Assembly: GCF_018531125.1 (NCBI RefSeq)
Contig: NZ_JAHDSY010000012.1
DNA length: 37,770 nt
Reading direction: 5' to 3' (one strand)
DNA from: Canibacter zhuwentaonis
Lineage (GTDB): Bacteria; Actinomycetota; Actinomycetes; Actinomycetales; Microbacteriaceae
Positions within the stretch are counted from its first letter, which is position 1, and each line of letters opens with the position of its first letter. Below are positions 25,630 through 33,803 of the stretch, piece after piece. The translations under genes were made by a program, and so were the position numbers. Under the pieces are notes generated by a model. It worked only from the letters and a program-made list of their open reading frames with translations, made no database searches and was not told where the DNA came from.

Positions 25630-26268
25630 GTGCATAAAGCGCTTATTGTGGTTGCTGTTGCAGTGTTCGCATCGGTTCACAGCATAGCGCCTGCTTTTGC
25701 TGACCAGTCTCAGGAATACGATTTCAGTGTTTCTGCAAGCCCTGCGCTCGGCTCGGTAACCTCTCAAACCCTCGCCACAACGGTCGATGATCTAATCAAC
25801 GAAAGCCTGCAGGCGCTTACAACCGCAACGGTTGCTGACTTTAACAATATCGCTCACGGCTTTGATGTTGAGGTTGCAATCGCGCTCGCAAAAAGTGAAG
25901 TCGGCACAAGCCGTCCAACCGGTTGGAGTGCCCCCGGTGAGTGCATAATGTCTGCGCAGCGGTGGATTCGCGCCGGTGGTGGTAACTGGTACGGCGGTAC
26001 CGGAACTCCTGTTGGTAACTATGCGAATGCGATCCGCTTGCCCGCATCTGCTGCTCTTCCCGGCGATATCATTCAGTACGAGCACCTCGGGTCGCCCGAT
26101 TCCTGGGTTACCGGAGTGCATACAGTGTTGGTGACCGGGGTTAATCCCGACGGTACGCTGCAGATTATCCAGTCAAACATTCCCGCTGGCAGCGGTCTTG
26201 TAACCGAGGTTAAGAACTTCAAGCCGACTCCTCCCGCTGGTTTCCAAGCGGTTGTGTGGCGCTTTTAA
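25630..26268 (+). CDS. Secreted CHAP-type cell wall hydrolase
   Basis: The 212-residue secreted protein has a signal peptide ending PAFA at residue 24. The C-terminal half resembles a CHAP (Cys-His amidohydrolase/peptidase) domain: GECIMSAQRWIRAGGGNW with Cys105, the pattern AALPGDIIQYEH, and GVHTVLVTGV with His164, followed by LQIIQSN. Expected activity: cutting peptidoglycan peptide or amide bonds during growth or division. I chose GTG 25630 because an AGGAGGAG ribosome site lies eight bases upstream, inside the longer frame. The linker (residues 25-95) has no SH3 or LysM domain. Confidence 0.8.
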   Translation: MHKALIVVAVAVFASVHSIAPAFADQSQEYDFSVSASPALGSVTSQTLATTVDDLINESLQALTTATVADFNNIAHGFDVEVAIALAKSEVGTSRPTGWSAPGECIMSAQRWIRAGGGNWYGGTGTPVGNYANAIRLPASAALPGDIIQYEHLGSPDSWVTGVHTVLVTGVNPDGTLQIIQSNIPAGSGLVTEVKNFKPTPPAGFQAVVWRF

Positions 26269-26306
26269 GCGCCTGTACGCATTACTTCTAGCCGTTTGTC
26301 CTCTGA

Positions 26307-26332
26307 GCGCAGCGATCTAACTGCGCGCTTTG
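26307..26332. terminator. Weak stem-loop between convergent genes
   Basis: The stem GCGCAG/CTGCGC (26307-26312, 26321-26326) lies between the CHAP and helicase genes and is followed by GCTTTG. The T run is short, so activity is doubtful. Confidence 0.35.
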
Positions 26333-26343
26333 GGACGATGTTG

Positions 26344-27702
26344 TTAGTCAGGTCCGGGTTTGTCAGCATTTTTTGTGCTGTGCTCATTGGCAGATTCATC
26401 TGAGCTGCCTGCTTTGGGCGCGTTAAGGCGCAGGTGCTGCTGCATAAAGCGGGTCACATTGTGATCCACGAAAATATCGCCAGGTCGTAGGGGTCGAGTC
26501 AGATACAGCCCCTCGAGCGAGCGCAAACGGCTTAGCGCAACATATGTTTGACCCGCGCTAAAAACCCGATTGCCCAGGTTAATAACAGCGCTGTCGTACG
26601 TGTGTCCCTGCGACTTGTGGATAGTGATAGCCCAGGCAAGCCGCAACGGTAGCTGCACAAACTCCGCGACGGGCTTTTTATCCAGGGTTCTATTCTCAGA
26701 ATCATAAAAATACTGGTTTCTTTCCCAGGTTACAGGCCTGACGCGGTGCTCTTTACCGTCAACTCGCACGGTCACAGCATTGGTCTTGGAAATTGCGGTG
26801 ACCTCGCCGAGAGTGCCGTTAACCCACCGACCCTCAGCGTCATTGCGTAAAAACATAACCTGCGCGCCGACTTTCAGCTTGAGCACCTTTTCAGCGGGCG
26901 TCTCGCGGTTAAAAGTGCCCGTGATCGTGGCGTGCTCGTGAAAAACATCGCCGGGCAGTTTCGCAAGCTCGCGCGCGTTAATCTCGTTTACCACGCGGTT
27001 GGTCGTTGCCAAGGTTATGATCCGCTGTTTCGACGGCACCGCGCGCGCACCCGCGCTGTTTAGCGCGTGCGCCATATTCGCATCCACCGTGCCGTTGCGC
27101 ACAGCAGAAAGAATGTCCTTAAAATGCCCGTCCTTCTGGCGGTGGATTTCGCGCAGTTCGATAACGTGTACGTGCGTTTTCTGCCACACATCCGCATCAA
27201 AAAACCAGATCGACTTGTAGGTGTCTTGAAAATAGGCTTTTTCATGCGGATCACGGGGCATCACGGGCGGCAGTTGGTAGGGATCCCCGAACATAATCAG
27301 CTGCACCCCGCCAAATGCGAGGTGCGGTTCGTCGCGCGCCTGTCGCAGCGCCCTGTCGACGGCATCCATAAGATCCGCGGAAACCATGGATATTTCGTCG
27401 ATTATGAGCGTGTTGAGCGTCCGCAGCATTTTTTTGAGCGTCTTGCGCTGTATTAGCGGCTCGTCGGCGAGCACGCCCGTTGGCAGGCGCAGCAGCGAGT
27501 GGATCGTCTGCCCGCCGACATTGAGCGCGGCAACCCCCGTGGGAGCGCAGATAGCGATGGTTTTGGCGCTGCTTTTCGCAAAATGGTCAAGCAGCGTTGA
27601 TTTGCCTGTGCCCGCGCGCCCGGTCACAAAAAAGTGCTCGCGCGTGGATTCGAGGCGCTCGTAAACCTCGAGCTGCTCCCGTGTAAGTTTTATTTTTCTC
27701 AT
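26344..27702 (-). CDS. PIF1-like superfamily 1B DNA helicase
   Basis: The 452-residue ATPase unwinds DNA 5' to 3' in this family. It starts KLTREQLEVYERLE, then Walker A GRAGTGKST (28-36), CAPTGVAALNVGGQTIHSLL (motif Ia region), the DEISMV Walker B and QLIMFGDPYQLPPV (motif III). The late motifs are AWAITIHKSQGHTYDSAVI and TYVALSRLRSLEGL. I chose the ATG at 27702, which directly precedes the domain and has AGGA about 12 bases upstream. An upstream extension to 27786 is possible but carries no domain. It may act at stalled forks or G-quadruplex DNA. Confidence 0.88.
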   Translation of the reverse strand: MRKIKLTREQLEVYERLESTREHFFVTGRAGTGKSTLLDHFAKSSAKTIAICAPTGVAALNVGGQTIHSLLRLPTGVLADEPLIQRKTLKKMLRTLNTLIIDEISMVSADLMDAVDRALRQARDEPHLAFGGVQLIMFGDPYQLPPVMPRDPHEKAYFQDTYKSIWFFDADVWQKTHVHVIELREIHRQKDGHFKDILSAVRNGTVDANMAHALNSAGARAVPSKQRIITLATTNRVVNEINARELAKLPGDVFHEHATITGTFNRETPAEKVLKLKVGAQVMFLRNDAEGRWVNGTLGEVTAISKTNAVTVRVDGKEHRVRPVTWERNQYFYDSENRTLDKKPVAEFVQLPLRLAWAITIHKSQGHTYDSAVINLGNRVFSAGQTYVALSRLRSLEGLYLTRPLRPGDIFVDHNVTRFMQQHLRLNAPKAGSSDESANEHSTKNADKPGPD

Positions 27703-27822
27703 TAAAACAGTCGTTCCTGTTGGGGTCTCTTTAATATTAACGTACTTATGGAGGCGGATCTGGCTGCGCCGGACGAGAAGAGCCAAACTTTAGTGACATC
27801 GACTAAGGTTTTTGATTTCAAC

Positions 27823-27869
27823 TTGACAAAACAGTTTCAGATAGTAAACTTGAGTGCATAAGGCTCACA
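27823..27869 (+). promoter_or_regulatory. dnaK promoter with HAIR-type HspR operator
   Basis: The -35 TTGACA (27823-27828) and -10 TAAACT (27845-27850) have a 16-base spacer. CTTGAGT (27849-27855), a 7-base gap and GCTCACA (27863-27869) form a HAIR-like repeat (consensus CTTGAGT-N7-ACTCAAG) with a full left arm and a partial right arm. It overlaps the -10, so HspR should block transcription until heat shock. Confidence 0.75.
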
Positions 27870-27923
27870 TATGGTGGCCGCCGGGCAATCCGGTTACTTA
27901 CTTAAACGAAACAAGGAGTAAAA

Positions 27924-29765
27924 ATGTCAAGAGCAGTAGGCATTGACTTAGGAACAACCAACTCGGTTGTTGCCGTGCTTGAAGGTGGCGAACCAAAGGT
28001 TATTGCAAACGCCGAGGGCGCACGCACAACCCCGTCAATTGTTGCTTTCGCAAAAGATGGCGAGGTGCTTGTTGGCGAGACCGCAAAGCGCCAGGCGATC
28101 ACAAACGTTGATCGCACTATCGCCTCGGTAAAGCGCCACATGGGCACCGACTGGAAAGTTGATATCGACAACAAGAAATACACCGCACAAGAAATTAGCG
28201 CCCGCACGCTGATGAAACTCAAGCGCGATGCTGAAACATATCTGGGCGATAAAGTAACCGATGCGGTTATTACCGTGCCGGCATACTTCAATGACGCAGA
28301 GCGCCAGGCAACCAAAGAGGCCGGCGAAATCGCGGGTCTTAACGTGCTGCGCATCGTAAACGAGCCAACCGCCGCAGCTCTCGCATACGGTCTCGACAAG
28401 GGCAAAGAAGACGAGCTAATTCTCGTGTTCGACCTTGGCGGAGGCACCTTCGATGTGTCATTGCTCGAGGTTGGCAAAGATGATGATCTGTCCACAATCC
28501 AGGTGCGCGCCACTTCTGGCGATAACCGGCTCGGTGGTGACGATTGGGATCAGCGGATCGTAGACTGGCTAATTAAACAGTTCAAAAACAGCACCGGGGT
28601 AGACGTATCAGACAATAAAATCTCGCTACAGCGTCTAAAAGAAGCTGCTGAACAGGCTAAAAAAGAGCTTTCAACAAGCACCTCAACGAGTATTCAGCTG
28701 CCGTATCTGTCACTAACAGAAAACGGCCCCGTAAACCTTGACGAGACTCTCACCCGTGCAAAGTTTGAAGAGCTCACAAAAGATCTGCTCGAGCGCACCA
28801 AAAAACCGTTTAACGACGTTATTAAAGAAGCGGGCGTTAAAGTTAGCGAGATCGCGCACGTTGTGCTCGTTGGTGGATCCACCAGAATGCCAGCTGTAAC
28901 CGAGCTGGTAAAGCAGCTCACAGGAGGTAAAGAGCCCAACAAGGGCGTAAACCCTGATGAGGTTGTGGCTGTTGGTGCTGCGCTGCAGGCTGGTGTGCTA
29001 AAGGGTGAACGCAAAGATGTTTTGTTGATCGACGTCACCCCGCTATCTCTTGGAATTGAAACCAAGGGCGGTATTATGACCAAGCTGATTAAGCGCAACA
29101 CGGCAATTCCAACCAAGCGCAGCGAAACATTCACAACGGCAGAAGACAACCAGCCGTCAGTTTCTATCCAGGTATTCCAGGGCGAGCGTGAGTTCACCCG
29201 CGACAATAAAAATCTTGGCACATTCGAGCTCACCGGTATCGCCCCCGCACCGCGCGGTATTCCGCAGATCGAGGTGACATTCGATATTGATGCTAACGGC
29301 ATTGTGCAGGTTTCTGCTAAAGATAAAGGCACCGGCAAGGAGCAGACGATCACAATTTCTGGCGGATCAAGCCTCTCGCAGGAAGACATTGATCGCATGG
29401 TTAAGGACGCTGAAGAGCACGCTGCTGAAGATCAGAAGCGTCGCGAAACAGCTGAAAACCGTAACAATGCTGAGCAGCTCGCCTACTCCGTTGAAAAACT
29501 CGTGAGTGAGAATGAAGACAAACTACCTGAAGATGTTAAATCTGAGGTAAACGCGGATCTTGCGGCTTTGAAAGAGGCGCTTGCGGGAGAAGACGATGAC
29601 GCGGTAAAAGCGGCAGCGGATAAACTCGCAGAGAGCCAGGGCAAGCTGGGGCAGGCTATTTACGCGGCCGCAGCTGAAGCAGATGCCGGAGCAGCCGAGG
29701 GCGAAACAAAGTCAGACGACATTGAAGACGCCGAGGTTGTTGAAGACGACGAGGAGCAAAAGTAA
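27924..29765 (+). CDS. dnaK: Chaperone DnaK (Hsp70)
   Basis: The 613-residue ATP-driven chaperone has AVGIDLGTTNSVVAVLEGGEP at its N-terminus, VPAYFNDAERQATKEAGEIAGL, VFDLGGGTFDVSLLE, LVGGSTRMPAV and the substrate-binding domain with DVTPLSLGIETKGG. A helical lid and an acidic tail ending in DDEEQK follow. An AAGGAG site lies seven bases before the ATG. It heads dnaK-grpE-dnaJ-hspR and is expressed from the HspR-controlled promoter at 27823. Length is normal for actinobacteria. Confidence 0.98.
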   Translation: MSRAVGIDLGTTNSVVAVLEGGEPKVIANAEGARTTPSIVAFAKDGEVLVGETAKRQAITNVDRTIASVKRHMGTDWKVDIDNKKYTAQEISARTLMKLKRDAETYLGDKVTDAVITVPAYFNDAERQATKEAGEIAGLNVLRIVNEPTAAALAYGLDKGKEDELILVFDLGGGTFDVSLLEVGKDDDLSTIQVRATSGDNRLGGDDWDQRIVDWLIKQFKNSTGVDVSDNKISLQRLKEAAEQAKKELSTSTSTSIQLPYLSLTENGPVNLDETLTRAKFEELTKDLLERTKKPFNDVIKEAGVKVSEIAHVVLVGGSTRMPAVTELVKQLTGGKEPNKGVNPDEVVAVGAALQAGVLKGERKDVLLIDVTPLSLGIETKGGIMTKLIKRNTAIPTKRSETFTTAEDNQPSVSIQVFQGEREFTRDNKNLGTFELTGIAPAPRGIPQIEVTFDIDANGIVQVSAKDKGTGKEQTITISGGSSLSQEDIDRMVKDAEEHAAEDQKRRETAENRNNAEQLAYSVEKLVSENEDKLPEDVKSEVNADLAALKEALAGEDDDAVKAAADKLAESQGKLGQAIYAAAAEADAGAAEGETKSDDIEDAEVVEDDEEQK

Positions 29766-29767
29766 CA

Positions 29768-30421
29768 ATGACTAACGAGGAACAGTGTCCAGCAGACGGG
29801 TCAGTTCCTCAGCAGGGCGAGCCGGAGGTAAACACCTCCGGCTCTGCCGCACCTGAGGAAGAGCCGCTTACGGTTGCAGATATTCTTGACACCGAGCAGT
29901 CAGAGGAGGCGCAGTCCGTTTCCGCTGGCGTAGCCTGTGAGACCGGCGGGGATTGTGAGACCGGCGCAGCTGACGAAAACAGCGCGGTAGCTAGCGGATT
30001 CGAAACCAACCCCTACCTTGAAGATCTGCGGCGGCTAACCGCTGAGTATGCGAACTATCGCAAGCGCACAGAAGACAATGCCGAGCTTGACCGTGATCGC
30101 GCGAAGGCTCAGGTTATTAAAACGCTGCTGCCCGTGCTCGATGATTTCAACCGGGCAGCTCGGCACGGAGATCTGCCCGAGGGCAGCGCGGTTGCGGCGA
30201 TCGCTCAAAAACTGGAGCAAACCCTTGCAAAACAGGGCTTGCAAGCTTTTGGCGAGGTTGGTGATACCTTTGATCCGTCGCAGCACGAGGCAATTACGAT
30301 GGTGCCAGTTCCCGATGCGGAGCCAAACACCGTGCTTGACGTTGTTGAGAAAGGATACCGTCTTGGCAGTGTCGAATTGCGGCCTGCTAAAGTTGCGGTT
30401 GCGGTAGCGTCAGATGGCTAG
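29768..30421 (+). CDS. grpE: Nucleotide exchange factor GrpE
   Basis: The 217-residue cochaperone releases ADP from DnaK. A poorly conserved acidic N-terminus (about 75 residues, rich in Glu, Ser and Gly) precedes the coiled coil with LRRLTAEYANYRKRTE. The C-terminal beta domain contains TFDPSQHEAITMVPVPDAEPNTVLDVVEKGYRLGSVELRPAKVAVA, the family signature. It begins two bases after dnaK and its end overlaps dnaJ by eight bases. Confidence 0.95.
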   Translation: MTNEEQCPADGSVPQQGEPEVNTSGSAAPEEEPLTVADILDTEQSEEAQSVSAGVACETGGDCETGAADENSAVASGFETNPYLEDLRRLTAEYANYRKRTEDNAELDRDRAKAQVIKTLLPVLDDFNRAARHGDLPEGSAVAAIAQKLEQTLAKQGLQAFGEVGDTFDPSQHEAITMVPVPDAEPNTVLDVVEKGYRLGSVELRPAKVAVAVASDG

Positions 30422-31364
30422 TCAGGACTGGTTGGAAAAAGACTTTTACAAGGTTTTGGGGGTTGATTCTAGTGTCACCGACAAAGAATTAACCAAAAAG
30501 TACCATAAACTGGCGCACAAGTATCACCCGGATTCAAACCCGGGTAATAAAGCCGCTGAAACCAAGTTCAAAGAGATCAGTGAAGCTTACGCTGTTTTAA
30601 GCGATAGCGAGCAGCGTGTCGAGTATGATCAGGTGCGGGCAATGGGCGCTGGTGGCGCAAGATTCACGGCGGGTAGCGCGGGCGGCTTCGAGGATATTTT
30701 TAATATGTTCGGAGGCGGTAATTCCCGCGGCGCGCACTTTGGCAGAGGTCAGGGCGCAGGCTTTGAAGACGTTTTCAGTATGTTTTCCGGCGGCGGTTTT
30801 GGTGGCGCGCCAGCGCCGGGCGCAAACATTGAAACGACTGCGGTAATCGACTTTATCACCGCAATAAAGGGCGATAAAATAACCGTGCAGACTCCCAAGG
30901 GGCAGGTTAAAGTGCGTGTTCCCGCCGGGGCTGGCAACGGCAAAAAGATCCGCGTGCGCGGGGCAGGCGAGGCAAGTCGCGAAGGTGGTGCGCGCGGCGA
31001 CCTGATAATTACTGTGAAAGTGCGCCCGCACCCGGTGTTTGAGCGCGACGGCAACAACCTCAAGCTGCAGTTACCGGTTACTTTTACCGAGGCGGTTTTT
31101 GGCGCTACTGTTGAGGTGCCAACGCTCGACGGTGGTCTGGTGAAGCTGAAAGTGCAGCCGGGCACGCCCAGCGGGCGTATCCTGCGTGTTAAAGGGCGCG
31201 GAGTGCAAGCAAAATCGGGCGCGTCCGGAGACCTGCTTGCTGAAGTGCAGGTTGCTGTGCCGCAAAATTTAAACAGCGCACAAGAAAAAGCGCTGCGCGA
31301 GTTTGCGCGGGTAGAAGCGGCAGAAAATCCGCGACAGGATCTTTTAGCGCGGGCTAAAAATTAG
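30414..31364 (+). CDS. dnaJ: J-domain chaperone DnaJ without zinc finger (CbpA-like)
   Basis: The 316-residue DnaK partner has a J domain with HPD at residues 38-40, then a Gly/Phe-rich linker with two FGGG-type segments (about 87-135). It passes straight to the C-terminal substrate-binding domains (TVQTPKGQVKVRVPAGAGNGKKIRVRGAG, FTEAVFGATVEVPTLDG, GTPSGRILRVKGRG). The four CxxCxGxG zinc repeats of classical DnaJ are missing, as in CbpA/DnaJ2-type proteins. Its ATG lies inside the grpE end. It sits in the operon where most relatives have a J protein. Confidence 0.93.
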   Translation: MASQDWLEKDFYKVLGVDSSVTDKELTKKYHKLAHKYHPDSNPGNKAAETKFKEISEAYAVLSDSEQRVEYDQVRAMGAGGARFTAGSAGGFEDIFNMFGGGNSRGAHFGRGQGAGFEDVFSMFSGGGFGGAPAPGANIETTAVIDFITAIKGDKITVQTPKGQVKVRVPAGAGNGKKIRVRGAGEASREGGARGDLIITVKVRPHPVFERDGNNLKLQLPVTFTEAVFGATVEVPTLDGGLVKLKVQPGTPSGRILRVKGRGVQAKSGASGDLLAEVQVAVPQNLNSAQEKALREFARVEAAENPRQDLLARAKN

Positions 31365-31421
31365 CGGTCAGGGTGCGGATGCGCTGCGATCCGCGCCCTC
31401 CACACACCGGAGGGAGTAACT

Positions 31422-31844
31422 GTGACAGAATACACGGATTTGTACTCGCCAATTTTTGCGATAGCGCAGGCGGCGGAGCTGGCGGAAATGCACCCGCAAA
31501 CACTGCGCCAGTATGACCGTATCGGGCTGGTGCAGCCGCAGCGCACGCGCGGCAACACACGGCGATATTCTATGCACAACGTGAATCAGCTGCGCCGGGT
31601 TGCTAAACTTTCGTTCGAGGGGATGAGCTTGGCGGGGATTATGCGCGTTTTTGAGCTTGAAAATCAGGTTGCACGGCTTGAAGGCAGGGTGCGTGAGCTG
31701 GAGCGTGCTCTGGCGGATGCGAAGACCGCCAATGACAGGCGGGTTTTTGCGGCGGCAAGCCACGGTGAAATTGTGAGCGTTGTGCGCGGTAAGAGGATTC
31801 GCCAGGGTGAAGTTTTAGTGTGGCATCCTAAAAATTATTTGTAG
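31422..31844 (+). CDS. hspR: Heat-shock repressor HspR (MerR family)
   Basis: The 140-residue regulator has a MerR helix-turn-helix: FAIAQAAELAEMHPQTLRQYDRIGLVQPQRTRGNTRRYS, followed by a coiled coil (ENQVARLEGRVRELERAL). HspR binds HAIR sites with DnaK as corepressor, giving feedback control of the operon. A HAIR-like element is present upstream of dnaK, matching this role. The GTG start has GGAGGGAG eight bases before it. Confidence 0.93.
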   Translation: MTEYTDLYSPIFAIAQAAELAEMHPQTLRQYDRIGLVQPQRTRGNTRRYSMHNVNQLRRVAKLSFEGMSLAGIMRVFELENQVARLEGRVRELERALADAKTANDRRVFAAASHGEIVSVVRGKRIRQGEVLVWHPKNYL

Positions 31845-31918
31845 TTTATTTATTAAAGTATTTTATTAACTGCTAATTTAGTGGTTTTTCAGAAGCTACT
31901 TAAATAGACTATATAAAT

Positions 31919-33106
31919 ATGAAAAGCGGTGATCAAAAGCTACGTCCGTTACGAATTATTATCGGGTGTGACACTTTTAAACCAAACATTAACGGGGCTG
32001 CCAGGTTCGCAGAGCGACTGGCAGCAGAATTGGTTCGTCGCGGTCACGAAGTGTACGTTGTAGCTCCATCCGCTAGCCGATCCGAGGTGGGAAAGTTCAC
32101 CGAAACAGTTGAGGGCATTGATCTAATTGTGCACCGGCTGCCCTCTGTGCGCTACAGCGTGCACGAGTGGTTGCGTTTTGTCTGGCCGTGGCGAATTAAT
32201 GGGCTGGTTAGCGAGATTATTGACGAGGTGCGGCCTGACGTGATCCATTTCCAGTCGCACATCGTTGTTGGCAGGGGGCTTTCTAAGGTTGCGCGCGCCC
32301 GTAATATTAGGCTGGTTGCCACTAATCACATTATGGCGGAAAATATTATTGAGTTTATTCCGATTCCGAAGTTTATGCGCAAGATTTTTTTGGCGTGGGC
32401 GTGGCAAGATGCTGACAAGATTTTAGCGCGCGCCGATGTTGTGACAACCCCCACCGAGCGCGCCGCGAAAATGCTTGAAAATGTGACGCGGCAGCGGAGT
32501 GTGCGCGCAATTAGCTGTGGCATTAAACTCGCTGATTACACCGCTGATTTCACCGAGCGCGCCGAAAAAAGAATTGTTTTTGTTGGTCGCGTCACTCACG
32601 AGAAGCAAATTCACGTTTTGGTGCGCGCTTTAAAAAAACTGCCCGACAGTGTTTGCCTTGACATTGTTGGGTGCGGTGCGCAAACAGAGGAGCTGCAACA
32701 GCTGGCGCAACAGCTGGGTGTGAGCAGTCGCATTGTTTGGCATGGCGCTGTTAGCAACGCGCAGTTGCGCTCAACTCTCACGCGATCGAGCGTGTTTGCG
32801 ATTGCTTCCACGGCGGAGCTGCAGTCGATCGCAACGCTTGAAGCGATGGCATCCGGGCTGCCAATTGTGGCGGCCAACGCAATGGCTTTGCCGCACCTGG
32901 TGACAGAGGGCGAAAACGGCTTTCTGTTTGAGCCGAGGTGTGCCACGGATTTAGCACACAAAATCACGCGCGTGCTCGAGCAGGATAGCGCCTCGTTTAC
33001 GAAAATGCAGCGAGCAAGTTTAGCCACCGCGGCAAAGCACGACATTGATTTAACAGTGAGCGCTTTCGAGCGGATCTATCGCGGAGATACCACACCCGGA
33101 TTATAG
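31919..33106 (+). CDS. Glycosyltransferase family 4 protein
   Basis: The 395-residue GT-B enzyme is similar to actinobacterial alpha-mannosyl/glucosyl transferases of GT4. Features: CDTFKPNINGAARFAERLAAELVRRGHEVYVVAPS at the N-terminus (acceptor side), IHFQSHIVVGRGL, NHIMAENIIEFIPIP, then KRIVFVGRVTHEKQIHVLVRAL, DIVGCGAQTEEL, and the donor-binding STAELQSIATLEAMASGLPIVAANAMALPHLV (E-x7-E region). It probably adds a sugar from a nucleotide donor to a lipid or wall glycan. No ribosome site is visible. TAGACT (31905-31910) ends eight bases before the ATG, so it may be leaderless. Confidence 0.88.
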   Translation: MKSGDQKLRPLRIIIGCDTFKPNINGAARFAERLAAELVRRGHEVYVVAPSASRSEVGKFTETVEGIDLIVHRLPSVRYSVHEWLRFVWPWRINGLVSEIIDEVRPDVIHFQSHIVVGRGLSKVARARNIRLVATNHIMAENIIEFIPIPKFMRKIFLAWAWQDADKILARADVVTTPTERAAKMLENVTRQRSVRAISCGIKLADYTADFTERAEKRIVFVGRVTHEKQIHVLVRALKKLPDSVCLDIVGCGAQTEELQQLAQQLGVSSRIVWHGAVSNAQLRSTLTRSSVFAIASTAELQSIATLEAMASGLPIVAANAMALPHLVTEGENGFLFEPRCATDLAHKITRVLEQDSASFTKMQRASLATAAKHDIDLTVSAFERIYRGDTTPGL

Positions 33107-33252
33107 TTTGCCGTCGCTCCTGCGGGGGATTTTCGCAGAATCTCATTCCCGAGAATAAGCTGTGAATATTTCCGATTGTCGGATAGGAATCTTTAACTTG
33201 CTTTATATGTCTTGAAACTCATGGGATCTGGTGGGCTTTAAGGAGAGCGGTT

Positions 33253-33296
33253 AGTTTTTGGAAAAACTTGACATTCATAAATAACCCTGTTACATT
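33253..33296 (+). promoter_or_regulatory. Promoter and palindromic operator of the secreted-protein operon
   Basis: TTGACA (33268-33273), a 17-base spacer and TACATT (33291-33296) form a strong promoter. A perfect palindrome, AGTTTTT (33253-33259), GG, AAAAACT (33262-33268), abuts and overlaps the -35 box by one base, a good place for a repressor or activator. Nothing codes between 33107 and 33382. Confidence 0.65.
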
Positions 33297-33332
33297 ATCA
33301 ATGTGTAAGTATCATCCGATATTTATAAAGTA

Positions 33333-33355
33333 AGAATCTCGAAAATGAGTTTCTT
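33333..33355 (+). repeat. Stem-loop in the 5' leader of the secreted-protein gene
   Basis: AGAA-T-CTC and GAG-T-TTCT form an interrupted stem around GAAAAT, located 40 bases after the predicted transcription start and 27 before the start codon. Part of it (ATGAGTTTC, 33345-33353) is also the exact inverse of GAAACTCAT at 33214-33222, upstream of the promoter. Confidence 0.4.
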
Positions 33356-33382
33356 AATCCTCATAGTTAGAAAGGCGTAAAA

Positions 33383-33787
33383 ATGGGGAGATTAGGCAAA
33401 TGTATAATTGCTGCGGTGGCGGCTATTGCTCTCATGTTTGGCGGAATGAACGCCGCTAATGCACAAGCTAATCGAGTTGATAATGCTTACGGGAATATGA
33501 ACAGGCACGGGGAGCTTGTTATGTGGGATCATACAAGAACTCACACTTACACCGGTCCTATTAGCTTGAGTGTCTATGATATGCCTTCGGGTCATTTGCG
33601 TTTAGGATTAAGAAATATGAAGGTTCGGGGAGGTCCGCAGTTTACGGAGTCGCTTCAGTGGAACGGTAAAGGAATCCAGGAATGGGGAGGAATACTTAAA
33701 GGTACTAAATTTGCTTTCCAGGGACGTATGAAGGCTTGCCGCGGTTGGTTCTGTGATACTAGCTGGGGTGGATACGTTACGTACTAG
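33383..33787 (+). CDS. Small secreted two-cysteine protein of unknown function
   Basis: The 134-residue protein has a clear Sec signal (residues 1-27, hydrophobic AVAAIALMFGG, cut after ANA). The mature part of about 107 residues is Gly- and aromatic-rich, probably beta-structured. It has a C-terminal segment with Cys119 and Cys124 (KACRGWFCD) that could form a disulphide loop, ending SWGGYVTY. The ATG has AAAGG seven bases upstream. It leads an operon with an adaptor, ATPase, permease and lipoprotein, and has its own regulated promoter. This layout recalls loci in which a secreted antimicrobial protein travels with ABC immunity genes (lactococcin 972 type), but I see no sequence match to that family. 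Function unknown. Confidence 0.75.
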   Translation: MGRLGKCIIAAVAAIALMFGGMNAANAQANRVDNAYGNMNRHGELVMWDHTRTHTYTGPISLSVYDMPSGHLRLGLRNMKVRGGPQFTESLQWNGKGIQEWGGILKGTKFAFQGRMKACRGWFCDTSWGGYVTY

Positions 33788-33803
33788 TTTCGCTGAGTCC
33801 TTA

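Noticed and set aside
33383..33787. Lactococcin 972 family bacteriocin
   Set aside because: Gene layout is similar, but the mature sequence lacks the features I know for that family; left as unknown.
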